DNA of 7,790 bases from Planctomycetota bacterium (GCA_026982835.1 JALSGI010000916.1:1-7790); one strand, 5' to 3'. Counted from the first letter of the stretch, positions 1 to 6,844 are shown. The notes: generated from the letters alone by a model not told the origin. Program-made: numbers and translations.

Positions 1-1
1 G

Positions 2-1648
2 ATGGAAAAGCACAAGCAACCGGTGGAGGAGGCCCTACGGTTGTTCGACGCCGCCCGGCGGAAAGCCCCACCCGGATCAGTCTATGCCCGACGGATCGCT
101 CTGGTGGATCAGTATCTGGAGGGTTTGCGTGCCAAGCGGCAACAACTCCAGCAGCGTCGCGGGCCGGTGCCAGTGGTGCGGCTGGTGGGCCAAGCCCGGG
201 ACATCGTAATCGACGGCCGCCTGGATGAGCCCTATTGGCGCAACTGCCCCCCTTCGGCCACAGGGAGCTTGCGCGAGTTGCAAACCGGACGCCGCCCCAC
301 CTTCGGCACCATGTTCCAGGTGGGCTGGCACAACAACAACCTGTACGTGGCCATCCGTTGCCAGGAACGGCCGGGTGAACCTCCCCGAGTGGGCACCCGT
401 CAGAACGAAGACCAGGCCCTCTGGTATGGCGATGCGGTGGAAGTGCTGCTGGCCACCGAATCGCACAGCTATTACCAGATTGCGGTCAATCCGGCCGGGG
501 CGGTAATCGACCTGGACCGCGGAGCGGACCGCCTGGCCTGGTTCCAATGGAGTAGCCAGGCCGAAGTGGCCACCAAGGTGGCTCCCGACCACTGGGTGGT
601 GGAGATGCGGATTCCGGTCACTCCGGACGAAAACGACCCACTACACCAGGTGGTGGGCCGTGCTCCCACGGCCAGCTTGCCGTGGTTTATCAACATTTGC
701 CGCCAGCGGGTGCGGGAAGGAGGCAGGGAGTTCTCGGCTTTTGTACCCACGGGCAGGAAGACGTTCCACCACGAGATGAAAATGGCCTACCTGTACCGCG
801 GCCGGCACCAGCAGTTTCCCTACGACTCCTCGGTGGACGATTACGTGCTGGCCCGGCAAGCCGCCCAGCGGCTACTACGCAAGGGTCGTTACGAAGAAGC
901 CCTGGAGCGATTTCTGGCCCTGAGCAAACGGCAGGGGCTTACACCGTTTCAGCGGTCCGATGCCTTGGAACAAGCTGCGGCCTGCGCCCGACGATTGCGG
1001 CGCTGGCAGCAGGCCGAGCAACTGGCCCGGCAGATCCCTATCCCCGAAGTGGCTAAAACCGCCGCCATGCACAACCTGCTGGCCCAGCGAAAATGGCGAC
1101 AAGTGATCGAACTTTTCGGTCGGGAGCGGATCGACACGTGGCCGTTCTGGCAAGCCGGATCCGCCTGGGCGGCTCGCGGCCGGGCCTATGCCGTGCTGAA
1201 ACGGGGGCCAGAAGCCCAGCGCGACCTGCTCCGCGCCTTACCGCTGGTGCCCGACCCCCGGCTGCGCGAGGCACTTTGGGTCCAGGTGGCCCAGAACCGG
1301 GAGCGGAATCTCCGCGACCCGGCCGGGGCCTTACTGGCCTATCGGCAAGTGCTCAAGGGGCTCGGGCAAGCGGGAACCGCGGCCCAGTTCCAGGCCATCC
1401 AGGGGGCTGCCCGCCTGCTGGCCCAGCAGAGGCAGTTCGACGCCGCACTGGCGCTGTTCGACAAGGTGAATTTCGACCGCTTGCAGGGTTTCTGGCGAGG
1501 ATCGATCCCGCTGACCAAGGCCCAGGTGCTCCAACAGGCCGGCCGTACCCAGGAGGCCCGGATGCTGTGGCACCAGGTGGCTGAAGACGCTCGCTGCCTG
1601 CCCAGGCATCGCCAGGAAGCCCAGACACGGCTGAAAAAACTGCCTTGA
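2..1648 (+). CDS. CBM9-like sugar-binding domain plus TPR protein, probably 5'-partial
   Basis: Probably a surface or secreted protein involved in carbohydrate recognition; no catalytic site is visible in the part present. Residues about 58-265 look like a CBM9/DOMON-type beta-sandwich: the characteristic opening IDGRLDEPYW (70-79), then LYVAIRCQE (114-122), DAVEVLL (144-150), a YYQIAVNPAGAVID strand (157-170) and the WVVEMRIP strand (198-205). From about 283 to 530 come some seven TPR-like helix pairs, for example GRYEEALERFLAL (296-308) and RQFDAALALFDKV (477-489). The ATG at base 2 sits at the window edge, so no ribosome binding site can be seen. Residues 1-55 are a charged helical segment resembling the C-terminal helices that precede CBM9-like domains in DUF4838-type planctomycete proteins, so I infer the frame continues upstream and this is the C-terminal part of a longer protein. 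No signal peptide is present in the visible part. The domain call is fairly secure; substrate and function are unknown. Confidence 0.75.
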   Translation: MEKHKQPVEEALRLFDAARRKAPPGSVYARRIALVDQYLEGLRAKRQQLQQRRGPVPVVRLVGQARDIVIDGRLDEPYWRNCPPSATGSLRELQTGRRPTFGTMFQVGWHNNNLYVAIRCQERPGEPPRVGTRQNEDQALWYGDAVEVLLATESHSYYQIAVNPAGAVIDLDRGADRLAWFQWSSQAEVATKVAPDHWVVEMRIPVTPDENDPLHQVVGRAPTASLPWFINICRQRVREGGREFSAFVPTGRKTFHHEMKMAYLYRGRHQQFPYDSSVDDYVLARQAAQRLLRKGRYEEALERFLALSKRQGLTPFQRSDALEQAAACARRLRRWQQAEQLARQIPIPEVAKTAAMHNLLAQRKWRQVIELFGRERIDTWPFWQAGSAWAARGRAYAVLKRGPEAQRDLLRALPLVPDPRLREALWVQVAQNRERNLRDPAGALLAYRQVLKGLGQAGTAAQFQAIQGAARLLAQQRQFDAALALFDKVNFDRLQGFWRGSIPLTKAQVLQQAGRTQEARMLWHQVAEDARCLPRHRQEAQTRLKKLP

Positions 1649-1773
1649 CCCAGTGCCTGCGCCCCAACCAACCACTCTCTTTGCAACGTATGCGAACATG
1701 GCATGTTTCCTTTCAAGGGCAACCCTTCGGTGCGGCTTGTTGCTTCCGGAGAATCGTTGCCATCGTTCCAGGT

Positions 1774-2283
1774 GTGTCTTTCCCGTGTGATCGTTCGTCT
1801 AGGAAACTTCCAAGACGAGCATTTCTGTTGTTCATCTTGCTGGCCTGCTGCGCAGGCACCTTAAGGGGCGGCTTTCGGTAGCGGAGGAGCCGAAGGCGGA
1901 AAATCCGGCCCCGTCGTTGCCTTCTCTGGTGCAGCAGTTGGGGAGGCAGTTGCCCGGAAACTGGTTGAATGTACCCCTCGAAGCCTGCAGCAGTTGCGAC
2001 ACCTGGCCCGGCGGATCGACGTCGCAGCCGCCCAACTGGCCGAACCGGTGCCTGCAAATACGCTCGCCTCGGCCCTGGGCCGCACCGAGGCCCTGCTTGC
2101 AGCTGGGAAACTCGGTATCGTCGTCAGCTGCTTCAGCTGCACGCCGAGCTGGCTCGGGCGTGGCAACCAGGAGAGTTGGCCCTGCACCAGCTTCGCCGCC
2201 GGTTGGTGCAGTTCTACATCCAGGAAGGACAACAAGAGGTGCAATTGCGGTTCTTTTCCGCCCAGCAAGAATCAGGCCAATAA
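1774..2283 (+). pseudogene. Frameshifted gene for a secreted, helical protein of unknown function
   Basis: No single frame is open, but a coherent protein can be pieced together from three frames. A possible GTG start at 1774 gives a basic n-region (RKLPRR) and a hydrophobic stretch AFLLFILLACC that looks like a signal peptide, perhaps a lipoprotein one (LLAC). The frame ends at TAG 1879. Sense then continues one base back with VAEEPKAENPAPSL and LVQQLGRQLPGNWL, then from about 1972 in the next frame with SLQQLRHLARRIDVAAAQLAEP and an ALGRTEALLA segment, and from about 2110 back in the first frame with RRQLLQLHAELARAWQ through QEGQQEVQLRFFSAQQ to TAA at 2281. Each step is a -1 change. Total length would be about 170 residues, rich in Leu, Gln and Arg and probably helical. 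An ATG at 1690 is an alternative start; neither start has a good ribosome binding site. Three lesions in 300 bases suggest a decayed gene, but assembly errors are possible. The family is not recognised. Confidence 0.5.
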
Positions 2284-2350
2284 CTTGGTGCGGGGGGGCG
2301 AGGGGCTAATTTTTACCACCGGGGGTTGTCCTCGAAGCCTCGGCGCGGCA

Positions 2351-2378
2351 TTGTAGGCCATTTTGAGCAGGATATTGT
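2351..2378 (+). promoter_or_regulatory. Weak candidate promoter upstream of the ferredoxin-trkA genes
   Basis: TTGTAG (2351-2356) and TATTGT (2373-2378) are separated by 16 bases and lie about 30 bases before the ferredoxin start, in the only AT-richer part of the gap at 2284-2406. The match to a sigma-70 consensus is weak and planctomycete promoters are poorly defined, so this is a positional guess. Confidence 0.2.
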
Positions 2379-2406
2379 GTCTTCCGCTGGGTTCTAAAGC
2401 AAAGCC

Positions 2407-2778
2407 ATGCCTGCGTTCGATTGCCACGTGTTCGTCTGCTGCAACCAGCGTCGGGCCGACCACCCGCGCGGTTGCTGCGATCCGCAGGGGAGCCGCGCCC
2501 TGTTGGCGGCTTTGAAAGAAGAACTGGCTGGCCAGGAAAAACGCCCGCGGGTGCGGATCAACCTGGCCGGGTGCCTGGACCAGTGCGAATACGGCCCGGC
2601 CCTGGTCATCTATCCCCAGGGAATCTGGTACGGCCGCCTGCGGCGGGAAGACGTCCCGCGGATCGTGCAACGAACCATTCTCCGGGGCGAGGTGATCCCG
2701 GAGCTGGCCATTCCGCCGGAGTGCCTGGGGAGCCGGGGAGAGATTTGCTGGTCGTTTCGCCGTCAACAGGAATCCTGA
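2407..2778 (+). CDS. Thioredoxin-like [2Fe-2S] ferredoxin
   Basis: A 123-residue cytoplasmic electron carrier of the thioredoxin-fold [2Fe-2S] ferredoxin family (the fold of the Aquifex and Clostridium pasteurianum 2Fe ferredoxins and the NuoE C-terminal domain). Family features in order: HVFVC (7-11), an HPRGCC segment (19-24), AGCLDQCEYGP (54-64), and the YPQGIWYGRL strand (69-78), followed by the EDVPRIVQ helix (81-88). The expected four ligands are C11, C24, C56 and C60; the 13-residue spacing from C11 to C24 and the 4-residue spacing from C56 to C60 fit the family. Both N-terminal ligand sites are doubled (C11-C12, C23-C24), and C6, C106 and C114 are extra. The tail after about residue 100 is longer than the basic domain needs. 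The start has no strong ribosome binding site. It ends 2 bases before trkA, so the two are probably co-transcribed. Electron donor and acceptor cannot be inferred from the sequence. Confidence 0.88.
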   Translation: MPAFDCHVFVCCNQRRADHPRGCCDPQGSRALLAALKEELAGQEKRPRVRINLAGCLDQCEYGPALVIYPQGIWYGRLRREDVPRIVQRTILRGEVIPELAIPPECLGSRGEICWSFRRQQES

Positions 2779-2780
2779 CC

Positions 2781-4127
2781 ATGAAAATCCTGGTGCTGGG
2801 TGCAGGAACGGTCGGCCGCTCGATCGCCACCATGCTCTGCAATCAAAAGCACGACGTGACGGTGGTCGATTCCAATCCGGAGCATATCCGCGAGATCAAC
2901 GAAGACCTGGACGTGCGGCCCATCACCGGTTCGGCCTCGCACAGCAGCGTGCTGTTCCAGGCGGGGGTGATGGATGCCGACGTGTGCCTGGCCGTCACCG
3001 GGGTGGACGAGGTGAACCTGGTGGCCGCCAGCATTGCCAAGGAGATGGGGGCGCGTCGGGCCATCGCTCGCATCTACGCGTCGGTGTTTCGGGACCTGAG
3101 CACCTTCGACTACCACAACCACTTCAAGATCGACCGCATGCTGTCGCTGGAGCACCTTTCGGCGATGAACCTGGCCCGAGCCATCCGCTCCGACAGCTCC
3201 GTGATCCTGGAAAACCTGGCCCGCGGCGACCTGGAAGTGCGGGAGCTGACCGTGGGGGACCACCGTCGCTGGGTGAAAAAGCCGTTGCGGGAATGGAAGC
3301 TGGCCCGCGAAGTCCGCGTGGCCGCCATCACCCGCAACGGGCGCACCTTCATCGCCCGGGGCGACCACCACCTGGAGCCGGGGGACCGCATCACGCTCAT
3401 CGGCGACCATGACGCCATCGAGGAGCTGGCCAAGGCCCTGGAACAAGAGGTGAACAAGAAGGTGCGCGTGGTGATCGCCGGAGGCGGGGAAACCGGCTAC
3501 CACCTGGCCCAAATCCTGCAAAGCCAACGCTACCGCGTGACCTTGATCGAGCAGGCCAAGGCGCGGGCCAACTTCTTGAGCAAGCAGCTGGTGGAGGGAC
3601 CGATCACCGTGGTAGAGGGGGACGCGACCCAACGCTCCAAGCTGGAAGAAGAACGCGTGGCCGACGCCGACGTGTTCATCGCCTGCACCGGGGACGACGA
3701 AAACAACATCATCGCCTGTGTGGAGGCCAAGGACATCGGGGCCACCATGACCCTGGCCGTGGTCAGCCGTCCCGACTACGCCTCGATCGTCAAAAAACTG
3801 GGGATCGACCACACGGTCAGTCCCCGGGAAGTGATGGCCGAAGAGGTGCGAGCGTTGCTCAACGAGGGGGCGTTGGTCTATCGGCGCACGATCGGCTCCA
3901 GCCATCTCTTCGTGCTGGAATACAACGTGCTGGAAGGAGCCCCCGTGACTCGGGGAAAGATCGCCCAGCTGCCGCTGCCGGAGCAGTGCCTGCTGGCGGC
4001 GATCGTGCGTCAGAGTTACGTGCGGGTCCCCACCGGCGAAGACCAGCTGGAGGTGGGCGACTCGGCCGTGGTGCTGGCGGCCGACTCGGTCCTGCAAGAG
4101 CTGAACGACTTGTTCGTGCCCGAGTAG
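2781..4127 (+). CDS. trkA: Trk potassium uptake system regulatory subunit TrkA
   Basis: Peripheral cytoplasmic subunit that binds NAD(H) or another nucleotide and gates a TrkH/TrkG-type potassium channel. It has the full duplicated architecture in 448 residues: RCK_N 1 (1 to about 120) with GAGTVG at 7-12 and the acidic D30 closing the second strand; RCK_C 1 (about 142-222); RCK_N 2 (about 228-345) with GGGETG at 234-239 and E257 in the equivalent acidic position; RCK_C 2 (about 368-446). ATG 2781 is preferred over the longer upstream frame because the protein begins exactly at the first Rossmann strand (MKILVLGAGTVG), and AGGAA (2768-2772) lies 8 bases upstream, inside the end of the ferredoxin gene. 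The 2-base gap suggests translational coupling to the ferredoxin. No trkH membrane subunit is in the window; it must be encoded elsewhere or beyond the edges. The family call is secure; the bound nucleotide is not determined. Confidence 0.95.
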   Translation: MKILVLGAGTVGRSIATMLCNQKHDVTVVDSNPEHIREINEDLDVRPITGSASHSSVLFQAGVMDADVCLAVTGVDEVNLVAASIAKEMGARRAIARIYASVFRDLSTFDYHNHFKIDRMLSLEHLSAMNLARAIRSDSSVILENLARGDLEVRELTVGDHRRWVKKPLREWKLAREVRVAAITRNGRTFIARGDHHLEPGDRITLIGDHDAIEELAKALEQEVNKKVRVVIAGGGETGYHLAQILQSQRYRVTLIEQAKARANFLSKQLVEGPITVVEGDATQRSKLEEERVADADVFIACTGDDENNIIACVEAKDIGATMTLAVVSRPDYASIVKKLGIDHTVSPREVMAEEVRALLNEGALVYRRTIGSSHLFVLEYNVLEGAPVTRGKIAQLPLPEQCLLAAIVRQSYVRVPTGEDQLEVGDSAVVLAADSVLQELNDLFVPE

Positions 4128-4178
4128 TTCCCCCCTGCTTTGCCTCCCTGGATCTGCTTGTCGCAGGAAGCCTCGACC

Positions 4179-5162
4179 ATGCAACTGGCCCTTTACGGTT
4201 CAATTGCCTGGCGGCATCCGCTGGGCGTGGGACAAGTGATCCGCTGGGCACGCCGCTTCGGCTGGCCGCTGGTGGACCTGCGGGGGCTGAGCCTGGATGC
4301 CCCGGGCGCGGAGGAAAAACGCACCCTTCCCTGGGGCTACGACATGCTGGGGCCTCGGCACGTCCGCCCCAGTGCCCGAGAACAGTTGCGGCGGGAGATC
4401 GCCGAAGCGGGGCTGGAGCTTCTGTGCCTGTACTGCCCGGTGCCGATCAACCTGCCCGGGGAATTCGGCCGGCGCTGCCGCCAACTGGCCCAGGACTACC
4501 TGCTGCTTGCCGCCCAACTGGGCGCGCGGTGGCTGCGGCCCATCAACAACACCTGCTGGCGGCCGGAAAAGCCGCCCATGTCGCCGCAGGAAGCGTTCGA
4601 CCGCACGGTCGAAGGCTTGCGGGAGCTGGCTCCCCTGGCGGCCCAGCACCAGGTGGGATTGCTGCTGGAAAACAACGAAAACACCGTGACCAGCTGTGCC
4701 GAGGAGTTGCTGCAGATGCAGCAGGCGCTGGCCGGGGCGTGCCGGGTGGGTCTGTGCCTGGATGGAGCCAACGCCTACTTCCAGGAGCGGGACCCCAGCG
4801 AGGAAATCCGCACCCTGGGTGGACAGATCGACGTGATCCACGTCAAGAATGTCCGCCGGCACGAGCAGGGCCGCTGGGACTACATGCCCCGGGGGCGCTT
4901 CAGCTACCAGTGGACTTCCCTGGCCCAAGGAGACCTCGACTGGTCGGCCCTGTTGGCCCAGGCCCAGGCCCAAGGGTTCGATGGCCCCGTTGTCTATGAG
5001 TACGTCAATCCCTTCAAGGGGATGCCGCTTCGTTACTGGGACAGCTTGCCGGAACCGGAACAAGCCGCCGCCCAGGAGGGAGCGTATCTGCGGCAGGTGA
5101 TCAAGTCGCTCCCCGGCCGAGAAGGGGCCGCCCCCGGGGGGAGTTCATCTAGCCCCAAGTGA
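4179..5162 (+). CDS. Sugar phosphate isomerase/epimerase family protein (xylose isomerase-like TIM barrel)
   Basis: A 327-residue TIM-barrel protein of the xylose isomerase-like/AP endonuclease 2 superfamily, a group of metal-dependent keto-sugar isomerases and epimerases. Likely divalent metal ligands are visible at strand ends: E164 (GLLLEN), D195 (GLCLDGAN), H221 (DVIHVKN) and E274 (VVYEYVN), which is the usual Glu-Asp-His-Glu set. Length is slightly above the common 260-300 residues because of a low-complexity tail (GGSSSSPK). ATG 4179 is chosen over a TTG at 4140: AGGAAG (4165-4170) stands 8 bases upstream, and the first strand MQLALYGSIAW begins right at it. It follows trkA after 51 bases with no obvious terminator between, so it may share the transcript. 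Substrate is not predictable from the sequence; the superfamily also includes inosose dehydratases and endonucleases, though nothing points specifically to those. Confidence 0.85.
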   Translation: MQLALYGSIAWRHPLGVGQVIRWARRFGWPLVDLRGLSLDAPGAEEKRTLPWGYDMLGPRHVRPSAREQLRREIAEAGLELLCLYCPVPINLPGEFGRRCRQLAQDYLLLAAQLGARWLRPINNTCWRPEKPPMSPQEAFDRTVEGLRELAPLAAQHQVGLLLENNENTVTSCAEELLQMQQALAGACRVGLCLDGANAYFQERDPSEEIRTLGGQIDVIHVKNVRRHEQGRWDYMPRGRFSYQWTSLAQGDLDWSALLAQAQAQGFDGPVVYEYVNPFKGMPLRYWDSLPEPEQAAAQEGAYLRQVIKSLPGREGAAPGGSSSSPK

Positions 5163-5172
5163 GCCGCACGAG

Positions 5173-5189
5173 TACATTGAGAGAATGTA
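5173..5189. promoter_or_regulatory. AT-rich inverted repeat, possible operator
   Basis: TACATT (5173-5178) and AATGTA (5184-5189) are perfect inverted copies around a 5-base spacer, just after the stop codon of the isomerase gene and 112 bases before the DUF6677-like gene. It is an AT-rich island in GC-rich DNA, as expected of an operator or promoter element, but a 6-bp dyad can arise by chance and no regulator is known. Confidence 0.3.
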
Positions 5190-5190
5190 A

Positions 5191-5267
5191 GTCCTTGGGC
5201 TTCCCTAGGGACCTGCCGGGATGATCTGTCCCTGGCAGTTGAGCAAGTGGTGGCGAGGCGCCCAAGG
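5191..5267 (+). promoter_or_regulatory. Candidate structured leader: two abutting hairpins with alternative pairings
   Basis: Hairpin I pairs 5191-5199 with 5203-5212: nine pairs including one G-T, a bulged T at 5206, and loop CTT. Hairpin II begins at the next base and pairs 5213-5221 with 5229-5238: nine pairs, a bulged T at 5233, and a 7-base loop. Two alternatives compete: AGGGAC (5207-5212) with GTCCCT (5228-5233), and CCTTGGGC (5193-5200) with GCCCAAGG (5260-5267), an exact 8-bp long-range helix that would open hairpin I. It lies in the 138-base gap before the DUF6677-like gene, with a ribosome binding site (AGGAG, 5284-5288) just beyond. No T-run follows, so it is not an obvious terminator. 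It matches no riboswitch class I recognise. The GC-rich background makes some pairing expected. Confidence 0.35.
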
Positions 5268-5300
5268 AAATACCCCGCGAGATAGGAGCAAGCGCTGGCC

Positions 5301-5858
5301 GTGCCATCCACTTCCTCCTCCCCGCAACAGCAGGACTTTTGGGACCTGTTCACCGCCGCCGTGCTGGCCTGGCTGGTTCCGGGAGCGGGTCACTGGTTCC
5401 AGGGACGCCGCAGCAAAGCAGTGCTGTTTTTCTGGACCATCACCGGCCTGTTTGTGTTTGGCATGGTGCTGGGCCAGGGTCGGGTGGTGTATGCCAAGTG
5501 GCATCCCCGCCAGGAACGGCGTTTCTTTTTCCTGTGCCAGGTGGGCGTGGGGCTGCCCAGTCTGCCGGCCCTGGTGGCTGCCCGGCGCGCCGCGGCCAAC
5601 AAGGAACACTTGATCGGCAATCTGGACTGGTACATGCCGCCGGACCGGGCGGAGTTGAACCAGCTGTACCACACGCTGAATCGCCGCTTCGAGTTGGGCA
5701 CGCTGTTTACGGCCATCGCCGGATTGCTGAACCTGCTGGTGATCTACGACGTGTGCGCCGGCCCGGCCTACGGAAAACGACCGCCGCCGGAGGAGCAGAA
5801 AAAATCCTCCCAGGCAGAACCGGCCCCCGACAAGAAGACCAAAAAGGACAAAGACTAG
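5301..5858 (+). CDS. DUF6677-like integral membrane protein
   Basis: A 185-residue membrane protein of unknown function resembling the planctomycete DUF6677 family; the call rests on the N-terminal pattern AWLVPGAGHWFQGRRSKA (23-40), remembered rather than searched. Hydrophobic segments lie at about 15-34 (interrupted by PGAGHW, so possibly re-entrant), 39-58, 75-94 and 131-154. A conserved-looking loop NLDWYMPP (107-114) separates the third and fourth. The C-terminal 30 residues are charged and Lys/Glu/Pro-rich, probably cytoplasmic and disordered. GTG 5301 is taken as the start: the frame is closed by TAG at 5283, and AGGAG (5284-5288) is 12 bases upstream; a CTG at 5295 is possible but less likely. 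It leads a probable operon with the small membrane protein and deoC. Confidence 0.75.
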   Translation: MPSTSSSPQQQDFWDLFTAAVLAWLVPGAGHWFQGRRSKAVLFFWTITGLFVFGMVLGQGRVVYAKWHPRQERRFFFLCQVGVGLPSLPALVAARRAAANKEHLIGNLDWYMPPDRAELNQLYHTLNRRFELGTLFTAIAGLLNLLVIYDVCAGPAYGKRPPPEEQKKSSQAEPAPDKKTKKDKD

Positions 5859-5901
5859 TCCCCCTCGTTGAAGAGCTTGGCAAGACCCAGGAGAAACACC
5901 T

Positions 5902-6081
5902 TTGCTGGAACTGGTTTACTTGCTGATCCTCATCGCTGCCATTAGCCTCGTCTATGCCGGCACGCGCTACGAGGCGATCGACGCCATCCTGGTCCACGCG
6001 GTCAAAACGGCCATGTGGTTCGGGGGGGCGCTGTTGCTGGTGCATTTGCTGCTGTATGGGGTGTCGCTTTGGGCCGGGTGA
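5902..6081 (+). CDS. Small two-helix membrane protein (59 residues), unknown function
   Basis: A short open frame with a TTG start preceded by AGGAG (5889-5893) at an ideal 8-base distance. The product has two strongly hydrophobic segments: residues 3-19 (ELVYLLILIAAISLVYA) and about 37-57 (AMWFGGALLLVHLLLYGVSL), joined by a short polar loop with TRYEAIDAI. This is a helical hairpin in the inner membrane with almost no soluble part. Its amino-acid pattern is far from what random GC-rich DNA gives, and it fills the space between the DUF6677-like gene (43 bases upstream) and deoC (55 bases downstream). The TTG start and small size would make automatic annotation miss it. I do not recognise a named family. 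Its neighbour is also a membrane protein, so a shared complex is possible but is inference. Confidence 0.7.
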   Translation: MLELVYLLILIAAISLVYAGTRYEAIDAILVHAVKTAMWFGGALLLVHLLLYGVSLWAG

Positions 6082-6136
6082 GCCGGCCTGGGCCCGGCGT
6101 TTCCACACCGAAACTTCACGGAGAGACAATTCCGCG

Positions 6137-6844
6137 GTGAACCATTCCATTGCCCGTTACATCGACCACTCGCTTCTGCACCCCACGCTGACCGACGAGG
6201 CCGTGCGGCAGGGATGCCAGCTGGCGGCCCGGTTGCAGGTGGCCAGCGTGTGCGTGCAGCCGGCGGCCGTGCCGCTGGCGGCCGAAGTGCTGGCCGACTC
6301 CCCGGTGGCCGTGGGCACGGTAGTCGGCTTCCCTCAAGGGGCCCACGCCACAGCCACCAAGGTGTTCGAGGCCCAACTGGCCTGCCGGCAAGGAGCCGTG
6401 GAGCTGGACATGGTGATCCACGTGGGCAAGGCTCGGGGCGGCGACTGGGATTACGTGGCCCAGGACATCCGCGAGGTGGTCCAGGCGGCCCATGATCGCG
6501 GGGCCATCGTCAAGGTGATTTTCGAGAACGACTTTCTCCCCTCGGACGAGATCAAAATCCGTCTCTGCCACATTTGCGAAGAGGCCGGAGCCGACTATGT
6601 GAAGACCTCCACCGGCTTCGGCTTCGTCAAGCAGCCCGAAGGAGGCTACGCCTACCGCGGGGCCACCGAGCACGACGTGAAGCTGATGCGGGCCCACTGC
6701 TCGCCCCGGGTGAAGATCAAGGCGGCCGGGGGCATCCGCAGTTACGAGCAGGCACGGCGGTTCATCCAGCTGGGTGTGGACCGCATTGGGGCCTCGGCCA
6801 CCGAGCAGATCGTGGCCCAGGAGGCCCAGCATCACGGGGGCTGA
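6137..6844 (+). CDS. deoC: Deoxyribose-phosphate aldolase
   Basis: Class I aldolase that cleaves 2-deoxyribose 5-phosphate to glyceraldehyde 3-phosphate and acetaldehyde, the last step of deoxyribonucleoside catabolism, in the cytoplasm. The 235-residue protein shows the family marks in order: YIDHSLLHP (8-16), VGTVVGFPQGAH (59-70), ELDMVIHVG (89-97), YVKTSTGFG (154-162) and KIKAAGGIRSYEQA (193-206). Catalytic residues are D91, the Schiff-base lysine K156 and the activating lysine K195, matching E. coli D102, K167 and K201. GTG 6137 is chosen because family similarity begins there (NHSIARYIDH); GGAGAG (6120-6125) is 11 bases upstream. The frame stays open upstream to 5954, but that part overlaps the small membrane gene and reads as noise. 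Length is slightly above the usual 215-225. No other nucleoside-catabolism gene is nearby. Confidence 0.95.
   Translation: MNHSIARYIDHSLLHPTLTDEAVRQGCQLAARLQVASVCVQPAAVPLAAEVLADSPVAVGTVVGFPQGAHATATKVFEAQLACRQGAVELDMVIHVGKARGGDWDYVAQDIREVVQAAHDRGAIVKVIFENDFLPSDEIKIRLCHICEEAGADYVKTSTGFGFVKQPEGGYAYRGATEHDVKLMRAHCSPRVKIKAAGGIRSYEQARRFIQLGVDRIGASATEQIVAQEAQHHGG

Noticed and set aside
1861..2268. Open frame on - over the broken gene
   Set aside because: Arg/Ser/Ala-rich composition typical of a shadow; the + strand pieces show a signal peptide and helical periodicity instead.
2286..2314. Rho-independent terminator ending in the T-run at 2310-2314
   Set aside because: The G-rich stretch before the T-run has no complementary C-rich arm, so no stem forms.
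2421..2780. N-terminal extension of the TrkA frame
   Set aside because: It lies out of frame over the ferredoxin gene and reads as Arg/Pro/Gly-rich noise; the Rossmann fold begins at the ATG at 2781.
2763..4184. 473-codon open frame on - opposite trkA
   Set aside because: An antisense shadow produced by GC-rich codon use in trkA; its His/Gln/Val-rich composition is not protein-like.
5207..5238. Pseudoknot from AGGGAC/GTCCCT with CTGCC/GGCAG
   Set aside because: The two helices would interlock with zero-length connecting loops, which is sterically impossible; they are alternatives, not simultaneous.
5954..6136. N-terminal extension of the DeoC frame
   Set aside because: It overlaps the small membrane protein in another frame, is Cys/Arg-rich noise, and DeoC similarity begins at the GTG at 6137.
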